A stretch of 64,000 bases of DNA from Paraescarpia echinospica (lineage: Eukaryota; Annelida; Polychaeta; Sabellida; Siboglinidae). Location: positions 41,014,116-41,078,115 of the forward strand of contig CM034533.1 of NCBI GenBank assembly GCA_020002185.1. Direction: 5' to 3'. The notes below the pieces were generated by a model. The model was not told where the DNA came from. It saw only the letters and a program-made list of their open reading frames with translations, and did no database searches. Positions 60,831 through 64,000 of this stretch are shown piece by piece. Within the stretch, counting starts at the first letter, position 1; each line of letters starts with the position of its first letter. The translations under genes and the position numbers were made by a program.

Positions 60831-60839
60831 CTGTAAGTC

Positions 60840-61630
60840 ACGTGAGATGATATAGGAATTTTAACCAATAATTATATAAGTTTATTGAACATACGTGACC
60901 CGTCACAGCAAAAAGGGAATTAAGTGGCACGGTACTGTTGTGCACCGAGCCCAAAACAGATATGTCATGTTCCACAAATATTGCGATTTTAGCAGATACG
61001 CATACATGATAATCTCATATTTCAACGTTCAGTTTATTTTTATTGACACTCAATACAAAACAATAACAAATGCATTTACGAACCCATACATTTACAAAAA
61101 CATTAGACAATAAAAAAAATTATGACATTGTGTCAAAATTACCTCATTTCTTAATACTTTGCTTTATAAAGTTTGCTTAAATTTTAGCAATAAATCAAAA
61201 AATCCTGAAGATATACAAGTTAGGTATAACTTTAAAGTTCACGACCAGCGGAATCCAAAACGGTACAAAACTGCATTTCGAAATTTTGCAACTTAATACC
61301 ACCAACTTTGCTGTGCCAGATTACATATTATTGAATTATTATTTAATCAAATTCACGTACGCATTAGTCAGTTGACATGTTCGATGAGTCACGCCACAAT
61401 TCCCGGAGCGATACTCCGTGGTACTCCGACGGAACAAGGCACTTGCGTCTGTGTCTCGTAAGTCACTGTATAATTCGTGTAACACGTAAGTAGCCAATCG
61501 TACAGTGGACATGCAGCATTTGGTGTCAGCGGTAGGATCGGTCAGTTATGAATACATTTATGGAACTATTCTGTCCAAACTTACGTTCGGCCGTAAAACG
61601 GCGTGGTTTCAAGTAGCATTAGTTAGTATA
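60840..61630. other. No gene recognised
   Basis: AT-rich sequence between the GC-rich candidate exon and the LINE cluster. Nothing identifiable. Confidence 0.5.
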
Positions 61631-61644
61631 CTAATAGATTGAAC

Positions 61645-61725
61645 AAGATTTAACAGGATTGCAACCCAGGGAATTAACTCTAGGTGGCAGGTGGACAAAG
61701 AATCCCGTTGGCTTATCGAGAGTCC
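61645..61725. repeat. Hairpin motif beside LINE copy (left)
   Basis: AACAAGATTTAACAGGATTG then AATTAACTCTAGGTGGCAGG and GTCCAACCC. Same motif as 63152-63214, at the outer end of the minus-strand LINE arm. Confidence 0.7.
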
Positions 61726-61744
61726 AACCCTTTTATCTACATAT

Positions 61745-62890
61745 ATCCCGCCCTTCTGAGGTATGTGTCGATTTTATTTTAAGACATATTCACACTACTA
61801 GCACCCACACAATCATCAGATAATCTGTTCCATTCATTCACAGTCCTTTGTGAAAATGAGAACTTTCTGATATCTAATCTACACATCTCCTTTACTAATG
61901 TGACTTCGTGTCCTCTGTCATTTTATATTTTCCAACTGAGAAAAAAATATTTCTATAAATATTTTCATGACCATTCAACATTTTAAACACTTCTATCTGA
62001 CCTCCTCTCCATATACTGGTCTCTTGTGTTGTTAAACCACATACTTTTAGGCATTTTTTTTATAACTAAGGTCCCTAAATTTTGGTATAATTTTAGTCGC
62101 TCTCCTCTGTACTCTTTCTAGCATATTTGTGTCCTTCCTGCGATATGGCCTCCACGCTTGTATACAGTATTCTAAATGAGGACTCACTATTGTTTTGTAC
62201 AGCGGTATTATTAGTTCTTTTCTTTATAAGCTATATTTCGCCTAATTAATCCAAGGATTTTATTTCCTTTTGAAGCTGCAATTCAGCACTGCTCTGAAAC
62301 TTTCATATCAGCACAAATGGTTAACCCTAAGTCCTTTCCTTTTACAGTAGTAATTAGTACAGTACCCCCCATTGTATATTCTACGTCTTCGTTCCCATGT
62401 CCTGTGTGGAGGCATTTACATTTCCCAAAATTGAACAACAGTTGTCACTTTTCACACCAGTTGATCAACTTGTCAATATCATCTTGTAAATGCTGTCTAT
62501 CTCCACCATTTTTCATCCTTCTAAACACCTTTGTATCAAACGCAAATTTCAACACCATGCTTGTTATATCATCGTCCAAATAGTTGATATATATTTATTA
62601 AGAATAATATAGGTCCCAGTACAGATCCCTGTGGTACACCACTCAAAACTGATTTCCAGTTTGAAGCCTCCCCATCAACAACTTCCCGTTGTCTTCTGTC
62701 AATCAGCCACTTTTTATCCAGTTAATTATACCATCTCCTATGCTATGGGCCTTTAGTTTAAGCAGTAGTCTTTGATGTGGCACTTTGTCGAAAGCTTTTT
62801 GAAATCTAAGTAGATAATATCTACTGGTGATCACTCGTCTACCCACTTAGTGATATCTTAACATATTTGTTAAGCCTGACCTCGCTTTTA
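61745..62890 (-). pseudogene. LINE reverse transcriptase, minus-strand arm
   Basis: The minus strand reads FQKAFDKVPHQRLLLKLKAH (RT motif A region, about 62700-62800), then [17 protein letters not shown] and the GKCKCLHTGH region, down to a C-terminal part near 61900. Frame breaks and at least one deletion are present. It is an inverted copy of the + strand LINE at 63215-64000. Confidence 0.88.
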
Positions 62891-62892
62891 GA

Positions 62893-64000
62893 AACCCATG
62901 TTGAGATGGGTTTATCAAGTTATGTTTAACAAGAAAATTGTAGAACAAATTAGCGTACCGCTTGCAACAGTTTTCAATTTGTCATTAGAAGAGGGAGTGG
63001 TTCCTTTAGAATGGAAAGAGGCAAACATTATACCGTTATTTAAAAAAGGTTCGAGAAACAAGTCAGAGAACTATAGACCAGTGAGTTTAACATCAGTGAT
63101 TTGCAAATTATTAGAAAGACTAATTAAAGATCACATGGTGGATTTTCTTTAACAAGATTTAACAAGATTGCCACCCAGAGAATTAACTCTAGGTGGCAGG
63201 TGGACAAGGAAGCTCAACGTATAGTAGTTGATGGGGAGGCTTCAAACTGGAAATCGGTATTGAGTGGGGTACCACAGGGATCAGTATTAGGACCTAGTTT
63301 ATTCTTAATATATTTCAACGATTTGGATGAGTAAATAACAAGCAAGGTGTTGAAATTTACGGATGATACAAAAGTGTTTAGGAGGATTAAAAGTGATGGA
63401 GATAGACAGCATTTACAAGATGATCTTGACAGGTTGATCAAATGGTCTGAAAAATGGCAAATGCTGTTCAATTTTGGGAAATGTAAATGCCTCCACACAG
63501 GACATGGGAACGGAGAGGTAGAATATACAATGGGGGATACTGTACTTAAGTACTACTGTAAAAGAAAAGGACTTAGGGTTAACCATTAGTGCTGATATGA
63601 AGGTTTCAGACCAGTGCGGAATTGCAGCTTCAAAGTGAAATCAAATCCTTGGATTAATTAGGCGAAACATAACGTATAAGGAAAAAGAAAAAGAGCTAAT
63701 AATACCGCTGTACAAAACAATAGTTAGGCCTCATTTAGAATATTGTATTCAAGCGTGGAGGTCATATCGCAGGAAGGACATAAATATGCTAGAAAGAGTG
63801 CCGAGGAGAGTAACTAAAATGATACCAAAACTGAGGGATCTTAGTTACGAAATACGCTTAAAAATGCGGTTTAACAACACTAGAGACCAGGAGATTGAGA
63901 GGAGATCAGATAGAAGTGTTTTAAATATTTAATGGTTATGAAAATATTGATAGAATTTTTTTTTTCAGTTAAGAAAGATAGAAGGACTAGAGGACATGAA
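62893..64000 (+). pseudogene. LINE reverse transcriptase, plus-strand arm, runs off the window
   Basis: Reads KIVEQISVPLATVFNLSLEE, then ANIIPLFKKGSRNKSENYRP (62898-63152); a hairpin motif replaces about 100 codons including motif A. It continues [40 protein letters not shown] (YADD-like box here FTDD) and KWQMLFNFGKCKCLHTGHGN, then ISADMKVSDQCGIAASK-like, IIPLYKTIVRPHLEYCIQAW and RGDQIEVF-like segments with frameshifts. An established non-LTR RT order, clearly inactive. Confidence 0.9.
63152..63214. repeat. Hairpin motif inside LINE copy (right)
   Basis: TTTAACAAGATTGCCACCCA then GAGAATTAACTCTAGGTGGC. TGCCACC pairs with GGTGGCA, and AGAG with CTCT, around a 6-nt loop. It sits exactly where a segment of the LINE RT is missing. 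Confidence 0.7.

Overview
The window is AT-rich, intron-rich DNA from an invertebrate animal. It holds one clearly recognisable host gene: a Gli/Ci-family zinc-finger transcription factor of the Hedgehog pathway, on the + strand. Sixteen coding exons can be placed between 17392 and 55791. Their GT/AG sites and reading phases all agree, and together they give about 1,541 residues ending in a stop. That is close to vertebrate GLI2/GLI3 length, and the order is the same: N-terminal repressor region, SYGHL Sufu-binding motif, five C2H2 fingers, PKA-site cluster and C-terminal activation motif. The 5'-most coding exon with the start codon was not found. A single GLI2/3-like gene among lophotrochozoan- or cephalochordate-like LINEs and MITEs suggests a marine invertebrate, perhaps a mollusc or brachiopod. 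I cannot fix the species or phylum.

Layout. 1-17.3 kb is upstream or intronic AT-rich DNA with repeats: a 2.2-kb composite repeat carrying a reverse-transcriptase fragment (2.9-5.1 kb), a tRNA-derived SINE (6.5 kb), an RTE-like LINE end (9.4 kb) and a 1.5-kb foldback element with tRNA-like arms (12.9-14.4 kb). Gli coding exons 1-2 lie at 17.4 and 20.6 kb. The 17.2-kb second intron (20.7-37.9 kb) holds a 37-bp minisatellite, a 1.1-kb DNA transposon with a 6-bp target duplication, an RTE-like LINE (26-27.5 kb), a TIR element at 29.4-30.4 kb, a composite element flanked by two nearly identical 455-bp MITEs (31.1-34.0 kb), and another TIR element at 36.0-37.0 kb.

37.9-55.8 kb carries exons 3-16, with small repeats in the introns. 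Exons 8-11 encode the five zinc fingers. The 2.19-kb last exon encodes the PKA/phosphodegron region, glutamine-rich segments and the activation domain. 55.8 to about 57.9 kb is probably 3' UTR. 59-64 kb is mostly transposon debris: LINE pieces in both orientations and a broken BED/hAT-like transposase. One 300-bp GC-rich candidate exon of an unidentified minus-strand gene lies at 60.5-60.8 kb.

Functionally, the exons describe a bifunctional Gli protein. The conserved PKA and degron-like region after the fingers suggests proteolytic processing to a repressor in the absence of Hedgehog, and the conserved C-terminus suggests full-length activator function. Comparisons with families were made from memory and by eye; no alignment or database search was run.
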